A stretch of 29,965 nt of DNA. It comes from Lachnospiraceae bacterium UBA3814. GTDB taxonomy: Bacteria > Bacillota > Clostridia > Lachnospirales > Lachnospiraceae. Positions 7,609-15,219 of the stretch are shown here, piece after piece. The stretch spans positions 1 through 29,965 of the forward strand of contig DFEA01000086.1 of assembly GCA_002368575.1 (NCBI GenBank), read 5' to 3'. The translations under genes and the position numbers were made by a program. Below the pieces are notes generated by a model, which had not been told where the DNA came from, did not search any database, and was given only the letters and a program-made list of their open reading frames with translations. The stretch's first letter is position 1; each line of letters starts with the position of its first letter.

Positions 7609-9051
7609 TCACGTTTGCAGCCTGATGTTCTTTCTCCGTCCTTTCTTTGTCTGTCTGGCTACCCTTATCCCCTGACCCCCGTAAAAGCGGATAATGTATT
7701 CGTTATCGGAAATATCCACACGATCTATGTGATATCTTACAAGATCGGGATAATACTGCTGCGGGCGGCTCCCGTTTATCAGCTTCATCGTCCTTTTTGC
7801 AAAGGCATTCTCATTATTCACCGCCGCGGCCTCTATCATCCTTTCATCGGGATCGTCCTGGCTTAAGATCGGAACCTCCTTCATTTTTATTTCAGGCTTT
7901 TTATCCCATAACTCCTGTGCCGCTTTTAAGACCGTATCCATCAGCTCCTCTTCCTTTATTATCTCAAAATCACATTTGTGAAACACCCTGTTCCCGCATC
8001 TCCAGCTATAGGTCTTTCTCGTGTTTATTCTCGTAAGGTAAGCTCCGCATTTCGGACAGACCACCTTGCTCGTAAAGTCATTCTTTTTTGCTCTTACGGT
8101 CGTCCCCGGTTCACTTTCCCCGAAATACTGATTGCACCTGCGCTTTAATTCACCCCGGGCAAGATACCAGGTCTGCCTGTCTATGATAGGTTCATGATCC
8201 CCTTCAATGTAATAACTCTTCCTCTGCCCTTCGTTTTTGCTCCTTTTTTTATTTATGACATCCCTGGTATAGGTCTTCTGGAGCAGGGCATCGCCGCAAT
8301 ACTTTTCATTTAAAAGTATCCTTCTGATCCCTGTCTTGCTCCATCCGGGGTTACCGGTGCCTGTTTTCCTGCCCTCCTCCTCCAGTTTTTTTGTCACCTC
8401 GGTCAGGGTGAGCCCTGAGAGAAAGAGCTCGAAGATCCTTCTTACTGTCTCCGCCTGTTCGGGATTGACCATAAGCCTTCCGTTCGGCCCCCTGTCATAG
8501 CCAAGAAAGGAACCATAGGCCAGAGTATGCTCTCCCCTTGCCATTTTATACTGAAAGCCCAGGGTAGTATTCTGACTTATGCTCAGACTTTCCTGCTGGG
8601 CCATAGAAGCCATGATCGACAGGATGAATTCCGTCTGTGGATCCGTGCTTATAAGGTTTTCCTTCTGAAACAGAACAGTTGTTCCGTAGCTGTTGAGTAA
8701 TCTTATGGACTCTAAGGTCGTTACCGTATTTCTTGCAAACCTGCTGATGGATTTTACAAGGATCATATCGATCTTATGTGCCTTTGCAGCTGCCATCATC
8801 GCCTTAAACCCGTCACGTTTGTTGGTTGAAAGGCCTGAGATACCATCGTCGATATATATCCCCGCGTTGATCCATTCAGGGTTATCCCTGAGTAAGTTGC
8901 TGAAATGCTTATACATGTTGTCAAGACTGTCCTCCTGCTCCGTACTGCTTGAGGATACGCGAAGATATGCTGCTACACGTTTTTTTCTCTTTTTCCCTTC
9001 ATACTTTGCCGTCTCTGTTTTTGATGGTATGATCGTTATCATTTTCTGCAT
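7609..9051 (-). CDS. Large serine recombinase (site-specific integrase), copy 2
   Basis: A protein of 480 residues with the same architecture as copy 1: a resolvase domain with YLRVS (nucleophile S33), DMILVKSISRFAR and ASMAQQES, then a recombinase domain (YGSFLGYD, TGIRRILLN), a zinc ribbon (CPKCG and C...C) and a C-terminal helical part. The two copies align along their whole length but are clearly diverged, so they are paralogues rather than a recent duplication. The ATG at 9051 was chosen because GGAGGA lies 5 bases before it. A TTG at 9069 lies upstream of that site and is unlikely. It sits between the virulence-related protein gene (75 bases upstream) and the double-glycine-leader gene (118 bases downstream), presumably in one transcript. 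It may act alone or jointly with copy 1 in excision and integration of the cassette. Confidence 0.9.
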   Translation of the reverse strand: MQKMITIIPSKTETAKYEGKKRKKRVAAYLRVSSSSTEQEDSLDNMYKHFSNLLRDNPEWINAGIYIDDGISGLSTNKRDGFKAMMAAAKAHKIDMILVKSISRFARNTVTTLESIRLLNSYGTTVLFQKENLISTDPQTEFILSIMASMAQQESLSISQNTTLGFQYKMARGEHTLAYGSFLGYDRGPNGRLMVNPEQAETVRRIFELFLSGLTLTEVTKKLEEEGRKTGTGNPGWSKTGIRRILLNEKYCGDALLQKTYTRDVINKKRSKNEGQRKSYYIEGDHEPIIDRQTWYLARGELKRRCNQYFGESEPGTTVRAKKNDFTSKVVCPKCGAYLTRINTRKTYSWRCGNRVFHKCDFEIIKEEELMDTVLKAAQELWDKKPEIKMKEVPILSQDDPDERMIEAAAVNNENAFAKRTMKLINGSRPQQYYPDLVRYHIDRVDISDNEYIIRFYGGQGIRVARQTKKGRRKNIRLQT

Positions 9052-9126
9052 TTTTGTCCTCCAAAACAAAAAGACACCCCTTTCGGAATGCCCTGCTGCT
9101 TCTTAAGCTGCTCTCTGCCGTTCTCT

Positions 9127-9786
9127 TCAGACCGGCCTTGTGGCTTCTGTCTGTTTATGCTTTCTGCTTGCCTGTCCCTCTACCTTCATAAGCATAGCCC
9201 TCCTCATGCGCTTGTATTTTTCACCTGTAAAGCCCAGGGAATACATAAATGCCCTCAGGTTATATCTGGGATTTTCCATATCTACCGGATCCCGTTTTAC
9301 GAAAACCGCCTTTTCCGACCTGCTGATCATTCCCGTTACAAAGGCCGTTACGGTTTCCAATTCCTCGGGCGGCAGCTTAACGTCTTCAAACCAGCGTATC
9401 ACCAGCATATCATCCTGACAGTCAATGGGCAGGGCTTTAAGTCCGAAGGCAGCTTTTATGAGGCTTCCCTTGCTTTCTATCATATGGGAAAAATTCTCGC
9501 AAGCCTTTCCGGACGGCTCCTTTATGATAAAGATCAGTCCTTCAGGCTTTTTCGGTTCTTCAGGCTCCTTCATGATATACTCGGCCTTAAACCCCGATCT
9601 TGCCAGACCCTTAATGATATCCTCGGGAAGCTCCCCTTCGACCGTACCATCCTTCCTCACTGTATATGAGCCTACCTTAAAGGCTATGGACGGCATGCCC
9701 AGGTAACGCGCCTTCTCCCCCGTAAGGCTCTCTAACCTCTTTACGAGCTCCTTTCTCTGGGTTCCGCTTACCTTATATTTGATCAT
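9127..9786 (-). CDS. 'Virulence-related' family protein of clostridial mobile elements
   Basis: A protein of 219 residues. The opening (IKYKVSGTQRKELVKRLESLTG, then KARYLGMPSIAFKVGSYTVRKDGTVEG) and the later GSLIKAAFGLKALPI, WFEDV, AFVTGMISRS and NLRAFMYSLGFTGEKYKRMRR blocks match my recollection of a protein family annotated 'virulence protein' in Firmicutes, found next to serine recombinases on integrative elements. No enzymatic motif is visible. The C-terminal 30 residues are basic and may bind DNA. The ATG at 9786 has an AAAGGAGGT site 4 bases before it. An upstream TTG/ATG start at 9810 would read through that site and is unlikely. It is the first gene of the cassette ending at 7143. Its role is not established, and the name should not be read as evidence of virulence. 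Confidence 0.65.
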   Translation of the reverse strand: MIKYKVSGTQRKELVKRLESLTGEKARYLGMPSIAFKVGSYTVRKDGTVEGELPEDIIKGLARSGFKAEYIMKEPEEPKKPEGLIFIIKEPSGKACENFSHMIESKGSLIKAAFGLKALPIDCQDDMLVIRWFEDVKLPPEELETVTAFVTGMISRSEKAVFVKRDPVDMENPRYNLRAFMYSLGFTGEKYKRMRRAMLMKVEGQASRKHKQTEATRPV

Positions 9787-9970
9787 TGGCACCTCCTTTC
9801 TCTTCTTCACCGGAAGAAAATAAATCTGTCATTCCTTAGTTAAAAAGGACGGTGTCATTTTATCATTGATAAAGGCTTTAATCCATTTTAAAATACTGCC
9901 CGTGATAATCTCTGAGGCTATGGGTGACTGAGTCAAAAGAGCAAATTCATGCGCTGAAAGCGGTAATAAT
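9787..9970. other. Intergenic stretch between the recombinase cassette and the murA operon
   Basis: This holds the divergent control region left of the murA promoter. I found no open frame and no convincing minus-strand promoter for the cassette: TTGACT near 9935 lacks a -10 element at normal spacing. If the cassette is mobile, one of its ends should lie here, but no inverted repeat or duplicated core shared with the far end could be recognised by eye. Confidence 0.3.
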
Positions 9971-9987
9971 ATGTATATTTTATACAT
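9971..9987. promoter_or_regulatory. Operator-like palindrome at the murA promoter
   Basis: ATGTATA (9971-9977) and TATACAT (9981-9987) form a perfect 7-bp inverted repeat with a 3-base spacer. Its right edge touches the -35 hexamer of the murA promoter, a position suited to a dimeric repressor or activator. The regulator is unknown. Confidence 0.4.
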
Positions 9988-10015
9988 TTACAAATAAAGT
10001 CCCTTGTAATATAAT
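9987..10015 (+). promoter_or_regulatory. Sigma-A promoter of the murA-yhhQ-queF operon
   Basis: TTTACA (9987-9992) and a perfect TATAAT (10010-10015) are 17 bases apart, giving a 5' leader of about 100 bases before murA. A second possible start is an extended -10, TGC-TATACT, at 10046-10054, which lacks a good -35. No known riboswitch, including preQ1 types, could be recognised in the leader. Confidence 0.65.
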
Positions 10016-10122
10016 TCACCATGTATGGGCGTTGTATCAGGGGTATGCTATACTAATACGATTCAGGGGGCGGCTTTTATTTTTTTGACCCTCGAATGCC
10101 AGTAAACAAGGGTGATCACAAG

Positions 10123-11415
10123 GTGGAGCAATATATTATCAGCGGGGGCAGCCCGCTTGTGGGGGAAGTTGAGATATGCGGCGCTAAAAATGCTGCACTT
10201 GGGATACTTGCTGCTTCTCTGATGACTGATGAGCCGGTCATTATTGAGAATCTTCCGGACGTCAGCGATACCAATGTTCTTCTGCAGGCAATGGAGAGTA
10301 TTGGCGTTGTTGTTGATCGTCTGAGCCGACATACGGTTAAGATAAGTGCCGGAGCGGTAAATTCCCTGATCGTGGAATCTGCTTACATAAAAAAGATCAG
10401 GGCATCCTATTACATACTGGGGGCTCTGCTCGGTAAATACAGAAAAGCCTCAGTTGCGCTCCCGGGGGGCTGTAATATAGGTTCAAGGCCTATAGACCAG
10501 CATATGAAAGGCTTTAAGGCGCTTGGGGCCAGTGTCAGGATATCCCACGGTCTTATTTCAACAGAGGCCGACAGGCTTGTCGGAAGCCATATCTACTTAG
10601 ATGTTGTAACGGTAGGGGCTACGATCAATATTATGCTTGCCGCATCACTGGCGGAAGGCAAAACCATAATAGAGAACGCTGCCAAGGAACCTCACGTAGT
10701 AGATGTAGCAAACTTTCTTAACAGTATGGGTGCCAGTATAAAGGGCGCCGGTACTGATATCATCAGGATAAAGGGCGTTGAAAAGCTTCACGGAACCACA
10801 TACTCCATCATTCCCGATCAGATAGAGGCCGGAACCTTCATGTTTGCGGCGGCCATTACCAGGGGCGATATAATGATAAAAAATGTCATCCCCAAGCATC
10901 TTGAGTCCATTAGCGCAAAGCTGATCGAAATGGGCTGTGAAATTGAGGAATTTGATGACCAGCTGAGGATAGTAGCCGCAAAAAGGCTTATGAAGACGCA
11001 TGTTAAAACTCTTCCCTATCCGGGCTTTCCTACCGATATGCAGCCTCAGATCGTGGCCGCGCTTGCTACCAGCGAAGGAACGAGTGTCGTAACCGAGAGC
11101 ATATTTGAGAACCGCTTCAGATATGTGGATGAGCTTATTAAAATGGGCGCTCTGATAAAGGTCGAGGGTAATTCCGCCATAATCGAGGGCGTGAATCGCC
11201 TTACGGGTGCTCTCATCCAGGCACCGGATCTGAGAGCCGGAGCGGCGCTTGTTTTAGCCGCGCTGGCCGCGGAGGGTGAGTCCGTGGTGGATGATATCAT
11301 ATACATAGAACGCGGATATGAGGATTTTCATATCAAGCTCAGGAGCCTGGGCGCGTGTATCGAAAAAACAGACAGTAACAAGGATGCCCGCAGGGCAGTA
11401 TTTAAAGTGAGCTAA
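10123..11415 (+). CDS. murA: UDP-N-acetylglucosamine 1-carboxyvinyltransferase
   Basis: MurA transfers enolpyruvate from PEP to UDP-GlcNAc in the cytoplasm, the first committed step of peptidoglycan synthesis and the fosfomycin target. The 430-residue protein has the family landmarks: K22-N23 in GAKNAALG, the catalytic Cys (C117) in LPGGCNIGSRPIDQH, DQIEAGTFM, FPTDMQ and RAGAALVLAAL. The catalytic residue is Cys rather than Asp, so fosfomycin sensitivity would be expected on that ground. The GTG at 10123 was chosen because it gives the usual start MEQYIISGG and has AAGGGTGATC before it. The ATG at 10096 has no ribosome binding site. Its stop overlaps the transporter start (TAATG). Clostridia often carry two murA copies, and which one this is cannot be decided here. 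Confidence 0.93.
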   Translation: MEQYIISGGSPLVGEVEICGAKNAALGILAASLMTDEPVIIENLPDVSDTNVLLQAMESIGVVVDRLSRHTVKISAGAVNSLIVESAYIKKIRASYYILGALLGKYRKASVALPGGCNIGSRPIDQHMKGFKALGASVRISHGLISTEADRLVGSHIYLDVVTVGATINIMLAASLAEGKTIIENAAKEPHVVDVANFLNSMGASIKGAGTDIIRIKGVEKLHGTTYSIIPDQIEAGTFMFAAAITRGDIMIKNVIPKHLESISAKLIEMGCEIEEFDDQLRIVAAKRLMKTHVKTLPYPGFPTDMQPQIVAALATSEGTSVVTESIFENRFRYVDELIKMGALIKVEGNSAIIEGVNRLTGALIQAPDLRAGAALVLAALAAEGESVVDDIIYIERGYEDFHIKLRSLGACIEKTDSNKDARRAVFKVS

Positions 11416-12098
11416 TGGAAAAAAACTATATTTCAAAATTATTCGTCATCATTACGGGTCTCTACGTGACCTGTCTCCTTCTTTCAAACATCACCGCGGG
11501 AAAGATGTGGGCAGTCACCGACAGCATTACCCTTCCTGCCGCGGTGATCCTTTTTCCCGTAACCTATATCATGGGAGACGTGATAACCGAAGTTTACGGC
11601 TTCAACCGTGCAAGGTTCGTCATCTGGCTCGGTTTTTTCATGAGCTTCTTTGCGGTGGCGATCTATATGATCACCGTTTTGCTTCCTCACCCCGGTTTCT
11701 GGGATAATCAGGAGGCCTATGCCATAGTCATGGGAACTACTCCCCGTGTAGCCGCTGCCTCGTTTGCGGGTTATCTGTTCGGAGAGTTTTCCAATTCAGT
11801 GATTCTTTCAAGATTGAAGGTGGCTACCAGGGGGGAAAAGCTCTGGGTAAGAACCATTCTTTCTACCGTAGTCGGTGAGGGTTTTGATTCGGTCATCTTC
11901 ATTACCATTTCCTTTTGGGGAACCATGGATAACGCGTCTGTCCTCAGAATGATATTATTCCAGTATCTCTTTAAGGTATGCTATGAGATAGTCTTTACGC
12001 CTCTGACCTATGCGGTAGTCAGGGCCGTAAAAGCACGGGAGGATATCGATACCTATGATTACGGCGTTAAATATCGCTTTATCGGAGCGGCAAAATAA
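11415..12098 (+). CDS. yhhQ: Queuosine-precursor transporter, YhhQ/VUT (DUF165) family
   Basis: A 227-residue membrane protein with about six hydrophobic helices. It shows the family blocks SNITAGKMW, FPVTYIMGDVITEVYGFNRAR, AGYLFGEFSNS and VGEGFDSVIFI. YhhQ-type proteins import 7-deazaguanine queuosine precursors (preQ0/preQ1) through the cytoplasmic membrane. The neighbour queF reduces preQ0 to preQ1, which fits a salvage route; no de novo genes (queC, queD, queE) are in view. Translation is coupled to murA through a TAATG overlap, so it shares that operon's promoter. Substrate preference among the deazapurines cannot be read from the sequence. Confidence 0.9.
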   Translation: MEKNYISKLFVIITGLYVTCLLLSNITAGKMWAVTDSITLPAAVILFPVTYIMGDVITEVYGFNRARFVIWLGFFMSFFAVAIYMITVLLPHPGFWDNQEAYAIVMGTTPRVAAASFAGYLFGEFSNSVILSRLKVATRGEKLWVRTILSTVVGEGFDSVIFITISFWGTMDNASVLRMILFQYLFKVCYEIVFTPLTYAVVRAVKAREDIDTYDYGVKYRFIGAAK

Positions 12099-12125
12099 TT
12101 ACTTTTCCTGGTACAGGAGGTCTTT

Positions 12126-12608
12126 ATGAGAGAAAGAGAAGAGCTTACACTGCTGGGAAATAAAGAAACCATTATCAAAACGGATTACTCACCCGGGATA
12201 CTTGAAAGATTTAAGAACAAGCATCCGGATAACGATTATTTTGTAAAGCTCAACTGCCCCGAATTCACCAGCCTGTGTCCGATAACCGGGCAGCCTGACT
12301 TCGGAACGGTTACCATATCCTATGTTCCCGATGAATATCTGGTAGAAAGCAAATCACTTAAGCTTTATCTTTTTTCCTTCAGAAATCACGGGGATTTTCA
12401 TGAGGATGTCATAAATATTATCATGAAGGATCTTATTAAGCTTTTGGAGCCCAGATATATCGAGGTCTGGGGGAGGTTTCTTCCAAGAGGCGGTATCTCC
12501 ATTGATCCTTACTGTAATTACGGCAAACCGCAAACAAGGTGGGAACAGACGGCCCTCGACAGGCTTGAGGGTCATGACCTTTACCCGGAAAGGGTCGATA
12601 ACAGATAG
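12126..12608 (+). CDS. queF: NADPH-dependent 7-cyano-7-deazaguanine reductase (preQ1 synthase)
   Basis: QueF reduces the nitrile of preQ0 to the aminomethyl group of preQ1, a queuosine precursor inserted into GUN-anticodon tRNAs. The 160-residue length is that of the short, single-domain type. Family residues are visible: C51 in FTSLCPITGQPDFG, which forms the thioimide with substrate, D58, the E74-SKSLKLY nucleotide/substrate block, and NHGDFHE with H92 and E93. An AGGAGG site (TACAGGAGGTCTTT) precedes the ATG. It lies 27 bases after the transporter gene in the same operon, which supports import of preQ0 followed by reduction. Confidence 0.93.
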   Translation: MREREELTLLGNKETIIKTDYSPGILERFKNKHPDNDYFVKLNCPEFTSLCPITGQPDFGTVTISYVPDEYLVESKSLKLYLFSFRNHGDFHEDVINIIMKDLIKLLEPRYIEVWGRFLPRGGISIDPYCNYGKPQTRWEQTALDRLEGHDLYPERVDNR

Positions 12609-12634
12609 CAACAATAACCGGAGGTTATTCCAGC

Positions 12635-13078
12635 GTGAAAACAGTCATCGTTTTTTATTCAAAGCATCACAGAAATACCCAGCTTTTAGTGGATGCAATA
12701 AAAAAACGTGAGCCGGAGGTCGAGCTAATAAACGTTATGGAAATAAGCCCCTTATATCTTAGTGATTTTGACAGAATAGGGATCGCCTCAGGTATCTACT
12801 ATTCAAAGTTCGCTAAGCCGCTCATGCAGTATCTCAATGCGCATCTTCCTGAGCACAGAAAAGTTTTTTCGATCTATACCTGCGGTACGATGAATGAGAA
12901 ATACACAAAGGAGATCAAGGCCCTTGTCAGGGAGAGAAGCTGCGAGTATCTCGGAGAATACGGATGTCTTGGTTTCGATACCTTCGGTCCCTTCAAGCTC
13001 ATTGGCGGTATTTCCAAAGGCCATCCTAATGCCGGCGAGATCCAGGGTGCCATAGACTTTTATAAATCCCTTGGATAA
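12635..13078 (+). CDS. Flavodoxin-like protein
   Basis: A 147-residue protein with a flavodoxin-type start, KTVIVFYSKHHRNTQLLVDAI. This resembles the FMN phosphate-binding loop (S/T-x-T-x-N-T), with SKHHRNT in that position. A second beta-strand, DRIGIASGIYYSKFAKPL, and FSIYTCGT follow, both typical of flavodoxin and flavodoxin-domain proteins. It probably binds FMN and transfers electrons in the cytoplasm. The start is a GTG with GGAGG about 10 bases upstream. It begins 26 bases after queF and is the last gene before a terminator. Whether it serves QueF (which uses NADPH) or an unrelated reaction is not known. Confidence 0.75.
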   Translation: MKTVIVFYSKHHRNTQLLVDAIKKREPEVELINVMEISPLYLSDFDRIGIASGIYYSKFAKPLMQYLNAHLPEHRKVFSIYTCGTMNEKYTKEIKALVRERSCEYLGEYGCLGFDTFGPFKLIGGISKGHPNAGEIQGAIDFYKSLG

Positions 13079-13109
13079 AGCAGCCTCATTATGTGATACC
13101 CGCTTTTCA

Positions 13110-13143
13110 GCGATTTTCGGCCAAGCACCGAAACGGTTTTTTA
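13110..13143 (+). terminator. Terminator at the end of the murA-queF operon
   Basis: TTTCGG (13115-13120) pairs with CCGAAA (13128-13133) over a 7-base loop, followed by CGG and six T. A second small hairpin, CGCT-GAAA-AGCG read on the minus strand (13101-13112), lies beside it. The region separates convergent operons and may stop transcription from both sides. Confidence 0.55.
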
Positions 13144-13228
13144 TGGCGGTCCTTATTTTTAATCTCTCATCCCAGCCCGGTACAGAATAAAAGTTTTACA
13201 TCCCCGAGCTTAAGCTTAACTCCGTTCT

Positions 13229-14104
13229 TTAAGAGTCCGTAGTCCCTTCCTTCCTCTCCGCTTTTTCCTTATAGCTCTTATTAGCGTTCAAAGCAGCAAT
13301 AAAGGCAAGCATGGCGCCTGTTCCCGCAACGGACGCGATCACCTCTCTTTCGTAAAGATAGCTGCTGAGCCCATATGGGTCATAGACCGCTATTATAAAT
13401 ACCAGAGCCGTAAGCAGGGACAGACCGGTAAAGCAGCCCAGATATACTGCGCGGCTCCTTCTTTTTGGATTTATGTTCTCAGGCTCGACAGCTTTAACAG
13501 CTTTAACGGCTTTGACAGGCCCGGCAGGTCTTACCGCTTTGATATCTGAGTCAGCGCCGGCTTCCCTGCTCTTTTCACTTATTCCCGCGGTCTCTGTGAA
13601 GGGCGCGCTTATCTCAGGCTCTGAAACAAGATCACCGACGAAATAATTCCCCGAGAAGACCCTCCTGTAATACTCATAGGCGATCCTTACCGCCTCCGCG
13701 TCCCCGTGATCTGTCCTTCGTATCAGAAAATCAGCAAGGCTTCCCATTGAACACGCAATATCCACTCTCTGCGGAGGGAAGCAGACAAAGCGCACCCTTT
13801 TGCTGTACAGATCCATAAAGATATACTCCGGATCCAGTAACAGACAGGTCTCATCGATAAGATACGCGGCTATGCTCTCATATATTTCCGATACGGCCCT
13901 CAGGATCGCCGTAAGCTCGCCGCACCCAAGCTCCCTCTCCTCATACAGCTTCTTCAGGCTGAGCATTCCCGAAATATCATAAATAAAGTATTCCGCTCCG
14001 TTTTGGTTCCTGACGGAAAAGCTGATAAGTCCCTCAATATCATTCTCCTCAAGCATCTTAAGCTCAAAGGAAGCCTCCGCCTTTATATCAGTGCTCAGAT
14101 ACAT
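13229..14104 (-). CDS. DUF6382-type protein of the Tad locus
   Basis: A 291-residue protein. The N-terminal 160 residues (SFELKMLEENDIEGLISFSVRNQNG, YDISGMLSLKKLYEE, LLLDPEYIFMD, FVCFPP) resemble the DUF6382 domain that occurs in clostridial Tad operons, where it is usually followed by a C-terminal FHA domain. Here a linker with a tandem A-V-K repeat leads to two hydrophobic helices (near residues 217-240 and 254-275) and a charged tail, and no FHA domain is seen. The ATG at 14104 (GGAGGA 6 bases before) is preferred to a TTG at 14146 that would overlap the upstream gene. It is the last gene of the pilus operon. A role in assembly or regulation at the membrane is inferred from context only. 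Confidence 0.6.
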   Translation of the reverse strand: MYLSTDIKAEASFELKMLEENDIEGLISFSVRNQNGAEYFIYDISGMLSLKKLYEERELGCGELTAILRAVSEIYESIAAYLIDETCLLLDPEYIFMDLYSKRVRFVCFPPQRVDIACSMGSLADFLIRRTDHGDAEAVRIAYEYYRRVFSGNYFVGDLVSEPEISAPFTETAGISEKSREAGADSDIKAVRPAGPVKAVKAVKAVEPENINPKRRSRAVYLGCFTGLSLLTALVFIIAVYDPYGLSSYLYEREVIASVAGTGAMLAFIAALNANKSYKEKAERKEGTTDS

Positions 14105-14136
14105 GAAGCTTCCTCCGCTGCCCTCCTTTATCTCAC

Positions 14137-14679
14137 TCAGTAGCAATGACCCGCACTCCTTTTTCTCATCTCCCTTATAAACTCCGAGGGTCTTTCCGTA
14201 TCCCCGCCCGCACTCACCCGGGCGCTTCCCGTAAACTGCGAAGCACCTGGATAAAAGCCTGCCATTCCTCCCATAAAGGCTGTCCTCCCCTTAAGCTCTA
14301 TCCTTATCTCATTCTCATTCATGCTTATATCCTTTTCGATATCCCAGGGTATCGTCATTTTTTTTCTTACGATCTCCCCGGACACGTTATCGGCCACGGC
14401 ATATGCCTCTTCACGAAGGTCTGCCGGAGCATCCTCGCCAATGTACCCTGTTTCTGCCCTTAAAGCGGCATCCAGTCCTGCCTTCAGCAGCATACACCTG
14501 TCATGCGCAAACAATGACAGCTGTATAACGAAAAAAAGAGAGGCCAGAAGAAGAGGCATTATAAGGGCTGCTTCAATGGTCACACTTGCTTTTTGGGGAG
14601 AAGCAAAGCGCAGGAATACGGTACCCAACTTTATTTTTATCATCAGCAGAAGGGATTTTGTTTTCATCTGATCTGTCAA
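14137..14679 (-). CDS. TadE-like pseudopilin
   Basis: A 180-residue protein with a short basic N-terminus and the TadE signature, KASVTIEAALIMPLLLASLFFVIQLSLF. This is a prepilin-like cleavage region with a conserved Glu, followed by one hydrophobic helix and an extracytoplasmic domain of about 120 residues. TadE/TadF pseudopilins are cut by the Tad prepilin peptidase and help assemble or extrude Flp fibres. The start is uncertain: a TTG at 14679 (AAGGA 4 bases before) or an ATG at 14667. It lies 99 bases downstream of the second prepilin peptidase, and the gap contains a phased direct repeat, so it may have its own control. Confidence 0.7.
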   Translation of the reverse strand: MTDQMKTKSLLLMIKIKLGTVFLRFASPQKASVTIEAALIMPLLLASLFFVIQLSLFAHDRCMLLKAGLDAALRAETGYIGEDAPADLREEAYAVADNVSGEIVRKKMTIPWDIEKDISMNENEIRIELKGRTAFMGGMAGFYPGASQFTGSARVSAGGDTERPSEFIREMRKRSAGHCY

Positions 14680-14746
14680 CGGTCCTTATGTTTAATTCCT
14701 TTTGATACCCGGTTTTATCGCTGTATTTTCTGAATACACGGTTTTA

Positions 14747-14796
14747 TACACAACATTATCGTATATTACACAACATTTTCATCCGATACACAGCAT
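14747..14796. repeat. Three direct repeats at exact 20-bp spacing
   Basis: TACACAACATT occurs at 14747-14757 and 14767-14777, and TACACAGCAT at 14787-14796, all in the same orientation and each 20 bases after the last. The third copy overlaps the last codons of the prepilin peptidase gene. Two-turn phasing suggests a regulator-binding array or remnants of tandem duplication. Confidence 0.6.
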
Positions 14797-15219
14797 AATG
14801 ATAAAGCCTCCTAATAGAAACGGCACAAACGGTATTTCCCTCCGAAGGCCTATACCCTCCGAAACGATCCCGATGATACCGGAAAAAGCCGCTGTAAAAA
14901 GAGCATACATTACCGTCTTCATGCATCTTTCATATCCGATTATGACGGCAAGGGCCGTTATGAGATAAGCGTCTCCCTCTCCGAGTCCCCCGGAAAAAAA
15001 ACTGATCAGAAAGAACATTCCCCCGAAGAGCAGCTCATAAAACAGCTCTGACGGCACAAAGCCTCCCGAAAGGCTCCGTATAAGCAGCTCAAGGCCTGCT
15101 GCCGCCGCTATCGGTGTAAGTACTACCGTTCTCCTTCTCATATCGGTCAGGCTGCATACGGACAGCAGGAAAAGGGCTGTCAGCTCCTCAAGCATTTTAC
15201 CGTTCAGTAAGCCTGTCAT
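14779..15219 (-). CDS. A24-family prepilin peptidase, second copy in the Tad operon
   Basis: A 146-residue polytopic membrane protein with both catalytic aspartates of the TadV/CpaA class: D26 in CSLTDMRRR and D83 in GLGEGDAYL (GxGD). The length fits the short form without an N-methylase domain. It would cleave leader peptides of the Flp1 pilin or the TadE-like pseudopilins at the membrane. The ATG at 15219 was chosen because GGGAGG precedes it by 6 bases and it overlaps the upstream stop as ATGA. An upstream ATG at 15246 lies inside the previous gene. It coexists with another A24 peptidase at 21542-22018, so the two may have split substrates. Confidence 0.85.
   Translation of the reverse strand: MTGLLNGKMLEELTALFLLSVCSLTDMRRRTVVLTPIAAAAGLELLIRSLSGGFVPSELFYELLFGGMFFLISFFSGGLGEGDAYLITALAVIIGYERCMKTVMYALFTAAFSGIIGIVSEGIGLRREIPFVPFLLGGFIIMLCIG

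Noticed and set aside
9088..9669. 193-codon plus-strand ORF opposite the virulence-related gene
   Set aside because: It lies antisense to a protein with a strong ribosome site and recognisable blocks. Its Cys/Phe/His-rich composition is typical of a shadow frame.
5510..9870. Matching att or inverted-repeat ends of the recombinase cassette
   Set aside because: Faint similarity between TTTAAAGGTATGTCA near 5558 and TTAAAAAGGACGGTGTCA near 9840 is too weak and gapped to call. An empty-site comparison would be needed.
10016..10122. Possible preQ1 riboswitch in the leader of the murA-yhhQ-queF operon
   Set aside because: The gene content invites one, but I could not find the conserved preQ1-I or preQ1-II sequence blocks or a matching pseudoknot. 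The gene next to the leader is murA, not a queuosine gene.
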